This document shows, in pieces, positions 17,142 through 25,662 of a stretch of 64,000 nucleotides of DNA. The DNA lies in contig CAMVMG010000008.1 of the NCBI GenBank assembly GCA_947168525.1, forward strand, positions 1-64,000, read 5' to 3'. The translations under genes were made by a program, and so were the position numbers. This DNA comes from an uncultured Bacteroidales bacterium (GTDB lineage: Bacteria; Bacteroidota; Bacteroidia; Bacteroidales; UBA932). Numbering within the stretch: position 1 is the stretch's first letter; the number at the start of each line of letters is the position of its first letter. The notes beneath the pieces were generated by a model. That model saw only the letters and a program-made list of their open reading frames with translations. It searched no databases and was not told the origin of the DNA.

Positions 17142-18497
17142 ATGAAAAAAACATACAAGATCATTGCCTCGCTCCTGATGGCCGTCCTGGCCCTTCAGGG
17201 GTGCGTCCGGGAATATATGTACCCTGTCCCCGAAGAGGAACAGCCAAAACCGGAGCAGCCCGTCGCCGAAGATGACGACATCGTCAAGCTCCTCCAGTCC
17301 ATCCAAGGCGTTTCCGATGTCGAGAAGAAGGATGCGAAGCGGCTGGACGGCACGACCATCGCCAACTACTTCTTCTATTACGAACAGCTGGTGGACCACT
17401 TCGACCAGAAGAAGGGAACCTACAAGCAGCGCGTAGGCATGCAGATCACCGACCTCAAGGCCCCGGTTGTCGTACACACGCAGGGCTATGCGATGAGCAT
17501 GAACGGAAAAACGGCGGTGAATGATGACCTGATGAACTTCCTGAAAGCCAACTGGGTGGAGATCGAGTACCGCTATTTCGGCAGCTCCCTGCCGGAGCCG
17601 GTGGAGAATGTGGAAATGACGTATCTCTACTCGGTTTACGCCGCCATCGACATCCATAACATAGTGACGATGCTGCAGGATCATCTGTTCAAGAACAGCA
17701 AGTGGATTGCCACCGGTACCAGCAAGGGCGGCACCACCGCCGGCCTGCAGGCCTATTTCTCGGACAAATACGGCTGGAAGGACTTCGACCTGTACGTCCC
17801 GTTCTGCGGCCCGTTCCTGGCCGGGACGCCCGAATCCCCCACCGACCGGTCGATCGGCCGTTATATCGTGAACAACTGCGGCGCCGGCTATGCGAAGGAC
17901 ACCGAAGAGGCGATAGCCTTTGAGAGGCTGCACAAGATTCTGAAACAATGTGTCACAAAGCCGCGTCTGCGCAACGAAATCCTCCGCGCGTATCATATGC
18001 AGACGCCGTTTTACTACCAGAATGTCCTGGCTGTGTATGGTCCCCGGGAAGACGCCGCCCTGTGCGGTGCCCTGCAGGTGTTCCAGGAGAACCTGCTGGG
18101 CGATTTCGCCTACGTTCCGTTCGGACGCTGGGCCCCGATGGTCCCGGATCCCGACCCGGTCAAGGAAGGAGAGGAAGACGGGACGTCCGAAGATAAACAA
18201 CTCATCCAGAAAATCCGGGATTTCTTCTTCATGAATTACGAGGACATCGAAAGAATCCTGTATGGGACGCAGGAGAATGCCGATACCCGGGCTTCGCATA
18301 CGGCGGAGGACATGATTGCCAACCGGGCATCCGATACCGGCATGCCCTACGGCCCCCAAACCGTGCGCGAGCTGGGCTGCGCGGGGATGGATTACAGCTG
18401 GCTTCCCGGACCGTTCATCACCCAGGCCCTGGCCGATGACGTGCAGGAAAGAGCCAGCGGCCGCGCCCATTCCTGGGACTATTACGAAGGCCAATAG
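17142..18497 (+). CDS. S37-type serine peptidase lipoprotein, N-terminal part, cut by in-frame TAG
   Basis: 451 codons before a TAG at 18495-18497. The lipobox is 'LALQGC' (Cys21). The protein resembles the PS-10/S37 tripeptidyl-aminopeptidase family ('YYEQLVDHF', 'EYRYFGSSLPEP'), with nucleophile Ser194 in 'GTSKGG'. The frame continues without shift after the TAG to 18752 and there encodes the missing Asp ('GSNDPW', codon 481) and His ('GGTHN', codon 509). As written, the product lacks two catalytic residues. TAG ends other genes here (for example dacB and the glucuronoyl esterase), so general recoding is unlikely. A recent nonsense mutation, an assembly error or readthrough remain possible. 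Confidence 0.8.
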   Translation: MKKTYKIIASLLMAVLALQGCVREYMYPVPEEEQPKPEQPVAEDDDIVKLLQSIQGVSDVEKKDAKRLDGTTIANYFFYYEQLVDHFDQKKGTYKQRVGMQITDLKAPVVVHTQGYAMSMNGKTAVNDDLMNFLKANWVEIEYRYFGSSLPEPVENVEMTYLYSVYAAIDIHNIVTMLQDHLFKNSKWIATGTSKGGTTAGLQAYFSDKYGWKDFDLYVPFCGPFLAGTPESPTDRSIGRYIVNNCGAGYAKDTEEAIAFERLHKILKQCVTKPRLRNEILRAYHMQTPFYYQNVLAVYGPREDAALCGALQVFQENLLGDFAYVPFGRWAPMVPDPDPVKEGEEDGTSEDKQLIQKIRDFFFMNYEDIERILYGTQENADTRASHTAEDMIANRASDTGMPYGPQTVRELGCAGMDYSWLPGPFITQALADDVQERASGRAHSWDYYEGQ

Positions 18498-18752
18498 GAC
18501 GGCGGAAAGCTGATGTCGGATTTCCGTTTGTGGGTCTATACCGAATCCACTCAGAAGATTATTTTCGTGTACGGCTCCAACGACCCCTGGACCGGCGGCG
18601 CCATCGACGAAGCCGCCGCGTTAGCCAATGCCAACATCAAGTTCATCGTGGACCCGGGCGGCACCCACAACCCCTATTTCCTGAACCCGAACTATTTCGG
18701 GAAGGAAACGTCCGAGCAGATCCAGACCGCCATCACGGCCTTCCTGCTTTAA
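18498..18752 (+). pseudogene. S37-type peptidase, C-terminal part after the TAG
   Basis: In frame with the upstream gene. It encodes 'IIFVYGSNDPWTGG' and 'FIVDPGGTHNPYF', which hold the catalytic Asp and His of the family, and ends with TAA at 18750-18752. An ATG at 18513 is available, but a separate 79-residue protein would have no sensible fold. It is best treated as the tail of a 536-codon gene. Codon quality looks undecayed, which points to a recent or artefactual stop. Confidence 0.75.
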
Positions 18753-18915
18753 CGGCGGCTGCAAATGCGGGAAATTCTAAAAATTCGAAAGCAGAAATGC
18801 GCTTTGTTTTGATATTATTTAAAAACAATCGCTTTCTTGTGTTAAATTTTTCATAAAACAGTTGTTTTTCTTGCCAAAAATTCCGTTCTTGTAGCAGATT
18901 ATTGAAAGCTTCAAA
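18753..18915. promoter_or_regulatory. AT-rich upstream region of the fermentation operon
   Basis: 163 bases, strongly AT-rich compared with the flanking genes. An 8-bp inverted repeat AAAAACAA (18821-18828) / TTGTTTTT (18862-18869) lies in the middle. No clear TAnnTTTG element was found. It presumably carries the promoter for butyrate kinase and the genes after it. Confidence 0.35.
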
Positions 18916-20082
18916 ATGGCAAGAATAGAGAATATCAACGGGAAAGCCCCCAAGGGAAACATCCTGGTAGTAAACACCGGTTCCATTACCACCAAGTTCG
19001 CCTACTATCAGGACGGAGACATTGTGATAGACCAGAAACTGGAGCACTCGGTAGAGGAGCTTTCCAAGTTTGCCGATGTCATGGACCAGGACCGGATGCG
19101 TACGGACGCCATCCTGAGCACCCTGAAAGAAAAGGGCATCCGCCTGGAAGACATCGATATCGTAATGTGCCGCGGAGGCCTCTTCACGCCTTGCATCACA
19201 GGCGTCTACAACGTGAACGCAGACATGCGGGAGGTGCTTTCCTCCAGCCGGGAAGGCAACCACGCCTGCAACCTGAGCGCCCTGATCGGCGACAATATCG
19301 CGGAAGAAATCAACGCCCTGCGGGAAAAGGAAGGCCTGCAGCCGCGCTTCGGCAAGTGCATTGCCTACGTGGCCGATCCTCCCATGGCCGACGAAATGCT
19401 GCCGGAGTGCCATGTGGGCGGCATCCCGGAATTTCCGCGCCGCACTCTTTTCCACGCCCTCAACACCCGGGCCATCATGCGCCGCTTCCTCCGGGATACC
19501 GGGCGCACGGCGGCGGATACCACCGCCATCATCTGCCACATGGGAGGCGGGGTCACCATCTCCCTGCACCGCGGCGGACGGGTGATCGACACCTCACACG
19601 GCCTGGGCGGGGACGGCCCCATCACCCCGGAAAGGGCCGGCTGCTGCCCGCCCTATCCGCTCATCGACATGTGCTTCAGCGGAAAATACACCAAGCAGGA
19701 AATCAAGAAAAAGCTCATCGGCAAAGGAGGCGCCGTGGCCTACTTCGGCACCAACGACATGCGCGAGGTGGTCCGCAAGGCCCAGGAAGGGATTCCGGAG
19801 TACAGCGTATTCATGAAGGCGTTCGTCCTGAACATCGCCAAATACATCGTGGCCCAGGCCGCCGTGGTAGACGGCAAGGTGGATGTGATCATCCTCACCG
19901 GCGGCGTAGCCTACAGCCAGTACATCACGGATGCCATCACCCAGAAGGTGAGCTGGCTGGCCCCCGTCCGGGTGTACCCCGGCGAGAACGAGCTGGAATC
20001 CCTGGCCGAGAACGGATACATCATCCTGGCCGGAGAAACCAAAATCCACACCTACAACAAAGACCACATCATAGAAGACTAA
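18916..20082 (+). CDS. butyrate kinase / branched-chain fatty-acid kinase
   Basis: A 388-residue acetate-kinase-fold enzyme that transfers phosphate from butyryl- or branched acyl-phosphate to ADP, giving the free acid and ATP. Motifs: 'NTGSITTKFAYY' (ATPase-fold N-terminus), 'CHMGGGVTISLH' and 'ILTGGVAYSQYI'. It is slightly longer than typical (~355). It lies directly before ilvE and a 2-oxoacid:ferredoxin oxidoreductase, so the physiological substrates are probably isobutyryl-, isovaleryl- and 2-methylbutyryl-phosphate from valine, leucine and isoleucine. Confidence 0.92.
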   Translation: MARIENINGKAPKGNILVVNTGSITTKFAYYQDGDIVIDQKLEHSVEELSKFADVMDQDRMRTDAILSTLKEKGIRLEDIDIVMCRGGLFTPCITGVYNVNADMREVLSSSREGNHACNLSALIGDNIAEEINALREKEGLQPRFGKCIAYVADPPMADEMLPECHVGGIPEFPRRTLFHALNTRAIMRRFLRDTGRTAADTTAIICHMGGGVTISLHRGGRVIDTSHGLGGDGPITPERAGCCPPYPLIDMCFSGKYTKQEIKKKLIGKGGAVAYFGTNDMREVVRKAQEGIPEYSVFMKAFVLNIAKYIVAQAAVVDGKVDVIILTGGVAYSQYITDAITQKVSWLAPVRVYPGENELESLAENGYIILAGETKIHTYNKDHIIED

Positions 20083-20096
20083 CCACATACACAACT

Positions 20097-21140
20097 ATGG
20101 CTGAAATAGATTATTCCAAACGTTCTTTTAACTATTACCCCACCAACGCCATCGTGTACACGCAGTGCGTCGACGGCCGGTGGAGCAAACCCACGGTCTC
20201 GTACGACTTCAACTTCTCCGTCCACTGCTTTGCCGGCGTGTTCCACTATGCGCCCTCCTGCTTCGAGGGGCTCAAGGCCTACCGCGGAGCCGACGGCCGG
20301 GTACGCCTGTTCCGCCCGGACGAGAACGCCAAGAGAATGGAGAGCAGCGCCCAGTACCTGGACATGCCCCATCCCAACATGGAAATGTTCCTGGACCTGT
20401 GCTCGCTCTGCGTCCAAGTCAACTGGGACTATATCCCCTCCTATGAAAGCGGGGCGTCCCTGTACCTGAGACCTGTCCTGTTCGGCATCAACCCCCAGCT
20501 GGGCATCAAGTCGGCCAACGACGTGATGTTCGCCGTCATGGCGTCGGGCGTGGGAACCTATTCCGGCGCCAAGAGCCTGCAGCCTGCCACCGCCGTCATT
20601 TCCCGCAACTACGACCGCGCCGCCACCTACGGCTCGGGCGGATACAAACTGGGCGCCAACTATGCCCAGTCCCTGCACGCCTACAACCTGGCCCACAAGA
20701 TGGGCTACCGGGAGCTGCTGTTCCTGGACAGCGCCACCCATTCCCACATCGAGGAATTCGGCTCATCCAACTTCTTCGGCATCAAGCACGGCTGCTATGT
20801 CACGCCCAATTCTCCCAGCGTACTGCCGTCCATCACCAACAAGTCGCTGCGTAAAATAGCCGAGGAAATCGGCCTCAAAGTGGAGCGCAGGACCATTTTC
20901 ATCGACGAGCTGGACACCTTCGAGGAAGTGAACTCCTGCGGAACGGCCGTCGTGATTACCCCCGTGAGCCGGATCGACGACAAAATCACCCTGGAAAGCG
21001 GCACCATCACCCGGGAGTACAAGTACCCGGACAGCTGCGGCCCCATCAGTAAAAAGCTCTACGACCGCATCGTGGGCATCCAGCGGGGCGAACAGGAAGA
21101 CCCTTACGGCTGGTGCATGCTGGTAAACGACCCGAAATGA
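20097..21140 (+). CDS. branched-chain amino-acid aminotransferase
   Basis: A 347-residue fold-type IV PLP enzyme that interconverts Val/Leu/Ile and their 2-oxoacids with 2-oxoglutarate/glutamate. Lys184 in 'GGYKLGANY' should bind PLP; 'SCFEGLKAYRG' and 'EFGSSNFF' are characteristic. The frame is open far upstream, but the ATG at 20097 follows the buk stop by 14 bases and matches the family N-terminus. It supplies the oxoacids to the oxidoreductase encoded just downstream. Confidence 0.93.
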   Translation: MAEIDYSKRSFNYYPTNAIVYTQCVDGRWSKPTVSYDFNFSVHCFAGVFHYAPSCFEGLKAYRGADGRVRLFRPDENAKRMESSAQYLDMPHPNMEMFLDLCSLCVQVNWDYIPSYESGASLYLRPVLFGINPQLGIKSANDVMFAVMASGVGTYSGAKSLQPATAVISRNYDRAATYGSGGYKLGANYAQSLHAYNLAHKMGYRELLFLDSATHSHIEEFGSSNFFGIKHGCYVTPNSPSVLPSITNKSLRKIAEEIGLKVERRTIFIDELDTFEEVNSCGTAVVITPVSRIDDKITLESGTITREYKYPDSCGPISKKLYDRIVGIQRGEQEDPYGWCMLVNDPK

Positions 21141-21409
21141 TGAAAGAAAGGATTACCGCCCTCCTGCAGGAGGACAAGGCCGACGAGGCCATCGCCGCCC
21201 TGGAAACTTTCCGGAGCGGAGGAGGCGTAATGGATGACAGCCTGTTCTACCTGCTGGGAAACGCCTGGCGGAAGAAAGGGAACTGGCAGATGGCCATGAA
21301 CAACTACCTGGAGGCCATCCACCTGAACCCGGAAAGCCCCGCGGCGCAGGCGCTGGAAATCGCGGAAGAAATCCTCTCATTCTACAACAAAGATATGTAT
21401 AACCAATAA
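21137..21409 (+). CDS. small TPR protein in the fermentation operon
   Basis: About 90 residues with tetratricopeptide-like helices ('DDSLFYLLGNAWRKKGNWQMAMNNYLEAI'-type pattern, split here as 'LLGNAWRKKGNW' and 'AMNNYLEAIHLNPES'). The start at 21137 gives the classic ATGA overlap with the ilvE stop; an ATG at 21113 would overlap 28 bases. It is a probable scaffold or assembly factor. Such small TPR genes are common between ilvE and the oxidoreductase genes in Bacteroidales; the function is unknown. Confidence 0.75.
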   Translation: MMKERITALLQEDKADEAIAALETFRSGGGVMDDSLFYLLGNAWRKKGNWQMAMNNYLEAIHLNPESPAAQALEIAEEILSFYNKDMYNQ

Positions 21410-21420
21410 AAGGACCCGAT

Positions 21421-21651
21421 ATGGCTAAAATGAAAGGCGCGACAGTTGTCGACACCGAACGCTGCAAAGGCTGCGGCCTCTGCGTTGTGGCCTGTCCCCT
21501 TCACGTATTGGCGCTGACCACCAAAAACGTGAACCAGAAGGGCTACAATTACGCCCAGACTGTCCTGGAAGACACCTGCACAGGGTGCGCATCCTGTGCC
21601 ATCGTTTGCCCGGACGGATGTATCACCGTTTATCGTAAAAAGGAGGCTTGA
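21421..21651 (+). CDS. 2[4Fe-4S] ferredoxin-type delta subunit of 2-oxoacid oxidoreductase
   Basis: 76 residues with two cluster motifs, 'CKGCGLCVVACP' and 'CTGCASCAIVCP', typical of VorD/KorD subunits that carry electrons from the TPP centre to ferredoxin. The alpha-subunit gene follows 4 bases later. Subunit letters differ between naming schemes, so no symbol is given. Confidence 0.9.
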   Translation: MAKMKGATVVDTERCKGCGLCVVACPLHVLALTTKNVNQKGYNYAQTVLEDTCTGCASCAIVCPDGCITVYRKKEA

Positions 21652-21655
21652 GACC

Positions 21656-22738
21656 ATGGCAGAAAAAGAAGTAACCCTGATGAAAGGCAATGAGGCCATT
21701 GCCCATGCCGCCATCCGCTGCGGTTGCGACGGATATTTCGGCTATCCCATCACCCCGCAGTCCGAGGTACTGGAAACCCTGGCCGCCGAGAAGCCCTGGG
21801 AGACCACCGGCATGGTGGTGCTCCAGGCAGAGAGCGAGGTGGCATCCATCAACATGGTCTACGGCGGCGCCGCCACCGGCAAGCGCGTCATGACCTCCTC
21901 CTCCTCGCCAGGCATCTCCCTGATGCAGGAAGGTATCTCCTACATGGCGGGGGCGGAACTCCCTGCCCTGATTGTAAACGTCTCTCGCGGCGGTCCCGGA
22001 CTGGGCACCATCCAGCCCAGCCAGGCCGACTATTTCCAGACCGTCAAGGGCGGCGGCCACGGAGACTACCGGCTCATCACCCTGGCCCCCGCGTCGGTGC
22101 AGGAGATGGCCGATTTTGTGGACCTGGCCTTCGAGCTGGCGTTCAAGTACCGCAATCCGGCCATGATCCTGAGCGACGGCGCCATCGGCCAGATGATGGA
22201 AAAGGTGGTCCTCCCTCCTTTCAAGCCGCGCCGTACGGAAGAGGAAATCGCCCGCGAGTGCCCCTGGGCCACCACTGGCCGCATTGGCATGCGCAAGCCT
22301 AACATCATCACCTCCCTGGAGCTCCGCTCCGAGGAAATGGAACAGAACAACCTCCGCATCCAGGCCAAGTACCGCGTGATCGAGGAAAAAGAAGTGCGCT
22401 TCGAGGAATACATGCTGGAAGACGCCGAGTACCTGATCGTCGCCTTCGGAAGCGCCGCCCGCATTGCCAAGAAGGTAATCGCCATCGCCCGGGAGCAGGG
22501 AATCAAGGTGGGTCTGCTACGGCCCATCACCCTGTGGCCGTTCCCCTACAAGCGCATCGGCGAGCTGGGCAGGCAGGTGAAGGGAATCCTCTCCCTGGAA
22601 ATCAACGCCGGCCAGATGGTGGAAGACATCCGCCTGGCCGTGGAATGCAAAGTTCCGGTACAGTGGTACGGCCGCCTGGGCGGCATTATCCCGGAACCGG
22701 AAGAGGTTGTGGAACAAATTAAGAAAATGACTCTCTAA
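21656..22738 (+). CDS. 2-oxoacid:ferredoxin oxidoreductase alpha subunit (VorB/KorA-type)
   Basis: 360 residues, pyruvate:ferredoxin-oxidoreductase domain I and II ('GNEAIAHAAIRCG', 'GYPITPQSEVLE', 'SSSSPGISLMQEGISYMAGAELP'). With the beta, gamma and delta chains it oxidatively decarboxylates 2-oxoacids to acyl-CoA, reducing ferredoxin. The context (ilvE, butyrate kinase) favours branched-chain 2-oxoacids over 2-oxoglutarate. The start at 21656 is used because the open frame upstream overlaps the ferredoxin gene. Confidence 0.9.
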   Translation: MAEKEVTLMKGNEAIAHAAIRCGCDGYFGYPITPQSEVLETLAAEKPWETTGMVVLQAESEVASINMVYGGAATGKRVMTSSSSPGISLMQEGISYMAGAELPALIVNVSRGGPGLGTIQPSQADYFQTVKGGGHGDYRLITLAPASVQEMADFVDLAFELAFKYRNPAMILSDGAIGQMMEKVVLPPFKPRRTEEEIARECPWATTGRIGMRKPNIITSLELRSEEMEQNNLRIQAKYRVIEEKEVRFEEYMLEDAEYLIVAFGSAARIAKKVIAIAREQGIKVGLLRPITLWPFPYKRIGELGRQVKGILSLEINAGQMVEDIRLAVECKVPVQWYGRLGGIIPEPEEVVEQIKKMTL

Positions 22739-22751
22739 AGTACTGCGCCCT

Positions 22752-23519
22752 ATGACAACAGAAGAAATCATCCGTCCCGAGAACCTGGTTTACAAAAAAC
22801 CGGAACTGCTCAATGACGTGCCCATGCATTACTGCCCGGGCTGCAGCCACGGCGTCGTGCACAAGCTCATTTCCGAGGTAGTGATGGAAATGGGAATGGC
22901 CGAGAAAACCATCGCCATCTCCCCCGTGGGATGCGCCGTGTTCGCCTATAAATACATCGACGTAGACTGGCAGGAAGCCGCCCACGGCCGCGCTCCCGCA
23001 CTGGCATCGGCCGTCAAGCGCCTGTGGCCGGACCGCCTGGTATTCACCTATCAGGGCGACGGCGACCTGGCCTGTATCGGCACCGCGGAAACCATCCACG
23101 CCCTGAACCGCGGAGAGAACATCACCATCATCTTCATCAACAACGCCATTTACGGCATGACCGGCGGCCAGATGGCCCCCACCACCCTCTTGGGCATGAA
23201 AACGGTCACCTGCCCCTACGGCCGGGACCCCAAACTGCACGGCTACCCGCTCAAGATGGCCGACATCGCCGCCCAGCTGGAAGGAACCTGCTATGTCACG
23301 CGCCAGAGCGTGCAGAACGTAGCCTCCATCCTCAAGGCCAAACGGGCCATCCGCAAGGCTTTCGAGTATTCCATGGAGGGCAAAGGCTCCAACCTGGTAG
23401 AGATCGTATCCACCTGCAACACCAACTGGCGCATGAGCCCGGACAAGGCCAACAAGTGGATGGAAGAAAACATGGTCCCGTTCTACCCGCTCGGCGACCT
23501 CAAGGACAACGGTAAATAA
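22752..23519 (+). CDS. 2-oxoacid:ferredoxin oxidoreductase beta subunit (TPP-binding)
   Basis: 255 residues. 'CPGCSHGVVHKLI' begins the TPP domain; 'GDGDLACIGTAETIHAL' with 'NNAIYGMTGGQ' is the TPP/Mg binding signature. It makes the catalytic site with the alpha chain. 13 bases separate it from each neighbour. Confidence 0.92.
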   Translation: MTTEEIIRPENLVYKKPELLNDVPMHYCPGCSHGVVHKLISEVVMEMGMAEKTIAISPVGCAVFAYKYIDVDWQEAAHGRAPALASAVKRLWPDRLVFTYQGDGDLACIGTAETIHALNRGENITIIFINNAIYGMTGGQMAPTTLLGMKTVTCPYGRDPKLHGYPLKMADIAAQLEGTCYVTRQSVQNVASILKAKRAIRKAFEYSMEGKGSNLVEIVSTCNTNWRMSPDKANKWMEENMVPFYPLGDLKDNGK

Positions 23520-23532
23520 TACGCACGGCACT

Positions 23533-24075
23533 ATGACACACGAAATTATCATATCCGGATTCGGAGGACAAGGCGTCCTCTCCATGGGAAAGATCCTGGC
23601 CTATTCCGGCCTGATGGAAGACAAGGAAGTGACCTGGATGCCGGCGTACGGGCCCGAGCAGCGCGGCGGCACCGCTAACGTGACGGTGATCGTGAGCGAC
23701 GAGCCGGTCTCCTCCCCCATCCTCTCCTCCTACGACACGGCCATCGTCCTGAACCAACCCTCGCTGGAGAAATTCGAAAGCAAGGTGAAAAAGGGCGGAA
23801 CCCTTATCTACGACGGCTACGGCATCAATGTCCCCCCCACCCGCAAAGACATCCATGTTTACCGGATCGACGCCATGGACAAGGCGGCCGAGATGAACAT
23901 GATCAAAGTGTTCAACATGATCGTGCTGGGCGGTTTCCTCAAGATCCACCCCATCGTGTCCATCGAGGGCGTGCTCAAAGCCCTGCGCAAAACCCTCCCG
24001 GAGCGCCACCACCACCTGATTCCCATGAACGAGGAGGCCATCCGCCTGGGCATGGACATTATCCGGGAGCAGTAA
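23533..24075 (+). CDS. 2-oxoacid:ferredoxin oxidoreductase gamma subunit
   Basis: 180 residues. 'ISGFGGQGVLSMGKILAYSG' and 'YGPEQRGGTANV' identify the gamma/domain III family that binds CoA. It is the last gene of the operon. Its TAA stop is followed at once by the left end of a palindromic element (24076). Confidence 0.92.
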   Translation: MTHEIIISGFGGQGVLSMGKILAYSGLMEDKEVTWMPAYGPEQRGGTANVTVIVSDEPVSSPILSSYDTAIVLNQPSLEKFESKVKKGGTLIYDGYGINVPPTRKDIHVYRIDAMDKAAEMNMIKVFNMIVLGGFLKIHPIVSIEGVLKALRKTLPERHHHLIPMNEEAIRLGMDIIREQ

Positions 24076-24183
24076 GTGGAGGCTAACTAGCTGAATCTAA
24101 ACGTTTTAATAGTAGTCCCTGTGTGTCTGCAGACACACAGGGACTACTATTAGGAAGCTGATTATCAACTATATAACCTCCAC
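24076..24183. repeat. 108-bp palindromic element, copy A
   Basis: Imperfect terminal inverted repeats of about 22 bp (left end GTGGAGGCTAACTAG, right end CTATATAACCTCCAC) enclose a perfect 44-bp palindrome (24108-24151) with CTGTGTGTCTG at its centre. A second copy of almost the same length, with the same ends and the same CCCTGTGTG core, is at 63448-63554. Both copies sit between convergent genes. It resembles REP- or MITE-like elements and probably doubles as a terminator. Confidence 0.75.
24108..24151. terminator. perfect 44-bp palindrome between convergent genes
   Basis: Two 22-base arms with no loop bases, AATAGTAGTCCCTG... mirrored to the last base. In RNA it would form a very stable stem on either strand, flanked by TTTT on the left. 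It fits bidirectional termination for the oxidoreductase operon and the facing peptidase gene. Confidence 0.65.
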
Positions 24184-24189
24184 CAGAAA

Positions 24190-25581
24190 TTATTCTTCCG
24201 GAGCGAACATCGGATCCCAGGACGGGAGCAGGATGGGCTTCTGGTTCATCTGGGCCATCACATCGGCGGGGACGTACTTCTTTTCCACCACCAGGCGGAA
24301 CATATACTCGTTGAACCACTCGTCGGTCATGATGATGTTGCCCTTGTAGCCGCTGGCGGCGCCCCAACTGTTCTCCACCATCCATTTCACGGGTTTGCCC
24401 TCCTTGAGGTCCACGGCAATCAGGGTCATGGCGTGGGTGGACCCGCTGGCGTGGGTGAGGATGCGCTCTTTCTTGTCCATGCCGAAGTTAACGCCCATCA
24501 GGGAGTCGTAGTCAAAGTTGTTCAAGTCTGCCACGCCACGGGCGCGGTCCAGGAATTTGCCCACGTCGCAGGAAAAATACAGGGCGGTGTTGTCCTGGAT
24601 GGAGGCAATGGCCATTTCCTTGATTTTTTCGATGGGGAGGTTCAGATACACCCAGTTCTGACCGTCGTACACGTGACGGTCGTACTCGATTTCGTACACT
24701 TTGCCGTACTCCACGGCCGGGTTGTTCATCACCATGATGTAGTTGTTCTCCAGGTCTTCCCCTACGAATTCCTGATAGAAGCCCTTGGGCGTGTAGGTTT
24801 TCTCGCTCACGAATTCTCCCTTGGCGTTGTAGCGGGCCCAGGTGAATTCCTGCGGCGGAACGCCCAGGCACAGCGCCAGCATCCGGTACACTTCCTTGAG
24901 CATGTCCACTTTCATGCGCTGCCGCTCTCCGGCTTTGGCAGCACGCAGGCGGAGCGCGTCTTCCCGAAGCTTGGTCTTGATCTGGGTGTTCATCTGGGAA
25001 GTGCTGTTGGCCGAGAGCGTTTCCGGCATCACGTCGGAGGGAACCACGCCGTATTTCATGATCAGGTTGGACACGCCGGTGAACTGCCCGCCGTCGCCGA
25101 TGGGGTTGGACAGCAGCCAATCTACTTTACGGTCTTCGATGGGAAGATCTGCCGTGTCGATGATCCCCTGCAGGAACAGGTTGGCCTTTTCCAGCTGGTC
25201 GTAGAAAAAAAGATAGTTCTGGGAAAAAGTGAAGGCACCCAGGTCGTGTTTCTGGATCATCCGCGCCCGGATTACGTTGAGCCCGGTGAAAAGCCAGCAG
25301 CGCCCGGAGGACTTCTGGTCCGTTCGGCCCACCGTTTTCACTTCGTGGGAGAAGTGGGTGTCTATCATGGCCAGGTTGTCGGCCGATGCGGCCAGCACAT
25401 TGATCTGGGTGCTGTTGAGGGCGTTCCTGAGGGCTTTGTCGGCCGGGGTCCCCTGATAAGCCGAACTGATTTCCTTGAGCATCTGGGCCGAGATGCCGCC
25501 TTTAGGGTCTGCGGCGGGTTTCTGGGCGAATGCCGTGGCGTAGACAAGCAGCGAAGCTGCCAGGATGAGGGTCTTTTTCAT
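24190..25581 (-). CDS. exported C1B cysteine peptidase (aminopeptidase C/bleomycin hydrolase-like)
   Basis: 463 residues with a signal peptide (cleavage after 'AFAQ', ~20), so periplasmic or secreted. The papain-like core has oxyanion Gln89 and Cys95 in 'TDQKSSGRCWLF', His in 'SGSTHAMTL' and Asn in 'VENSWGA'. Length and motifs fit the PepC/bleomycin hydrolase group, which in Bacteroidales is often exported. It has its own promoter (TATCTTTG, 25604-25611) in a short divergent region. Confidence 0.9.
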   Translation of the reverse strand: MKKTLILAASLLVYATAFAQKPAADPKGGISAQMLKEISSAYQGTPADKALRNALNSTQINVLAASADNLAMIDTHFSHEVKTVGRTDQKSSGRCWLFTGLNVIRARMIQKHDLGAFTFSQNYLFFYDQLEKANLFLQGIIDTADLPIEDRKVDWLLSNPIGDGGQFTGVSNLIMKYGVVPSDVMPETLSANSTSQMNTQIKTKLREDALRLRAAKAGERQRMKVDMLKEVYRMLALCLGVPPQEFTWARYNAKGEFVSEKTYTPKGFYQEFVGEDLENNYIMVMNNPAVEYGKVYEIEYDRHVYDGQNWVYLNLPIEKIKEMAIASIQDNTALYFSCDVGKFLDRARGVADLNNFDYDSLMGVNFGMDKKERILTHASGSTHAMTLIAVDLKEGKPVKWMVENSWGAASGYKGNIIMTDEWFNEYMFRLVVEKKYVPADVMAQMNQKPILLPSWDPMFAPEE

Positions 25582-25603
25582 AGAAATACGCTTTTGATTC
25601 CTT

Positions 25604-25611
25604 CAAAGATA
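25604..25611 (-). promoter_or_regulatory. -7 promoter element of the C1B peptidase gene
   Basis: TATCTTTG on the minus strand, 22 bases before the ATG at 25581. Confidence 0.6.
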
Positions 25612-25631
25612 CGAAATAAAAAATAATTTCT

Positions 25632-25639
25632 TACTTTTG
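25632..25639 (+). promoter_or_regulatory. -7 promoter element of the TMEM43-like gene
   Basis: TACTTTTG, 23 bases before the ATG at 25663, back to back with the divergent peptidase promoter. Confidence 0.6.
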
Positions 25640-25662
25640 TACAGAACGAAACCTATATAACT

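Noticed and set aside
17142..18752. TAG recoded as an amino acid in this genome
   Set aside because: TAG ends other genes at sensible places (for example 28372-28374, 30645-30647, 35837-35839 and 45038-45040), so code-wide recoding does not hold.
19167..20096. Long open frame continuous with and upstream of ilvE
   Set aside because: It lies in the +frame shadow of butyrate kinase and translates to Arg/Pro/His-rich nonsense; ilvE starts at 20097 where family similarity begins.
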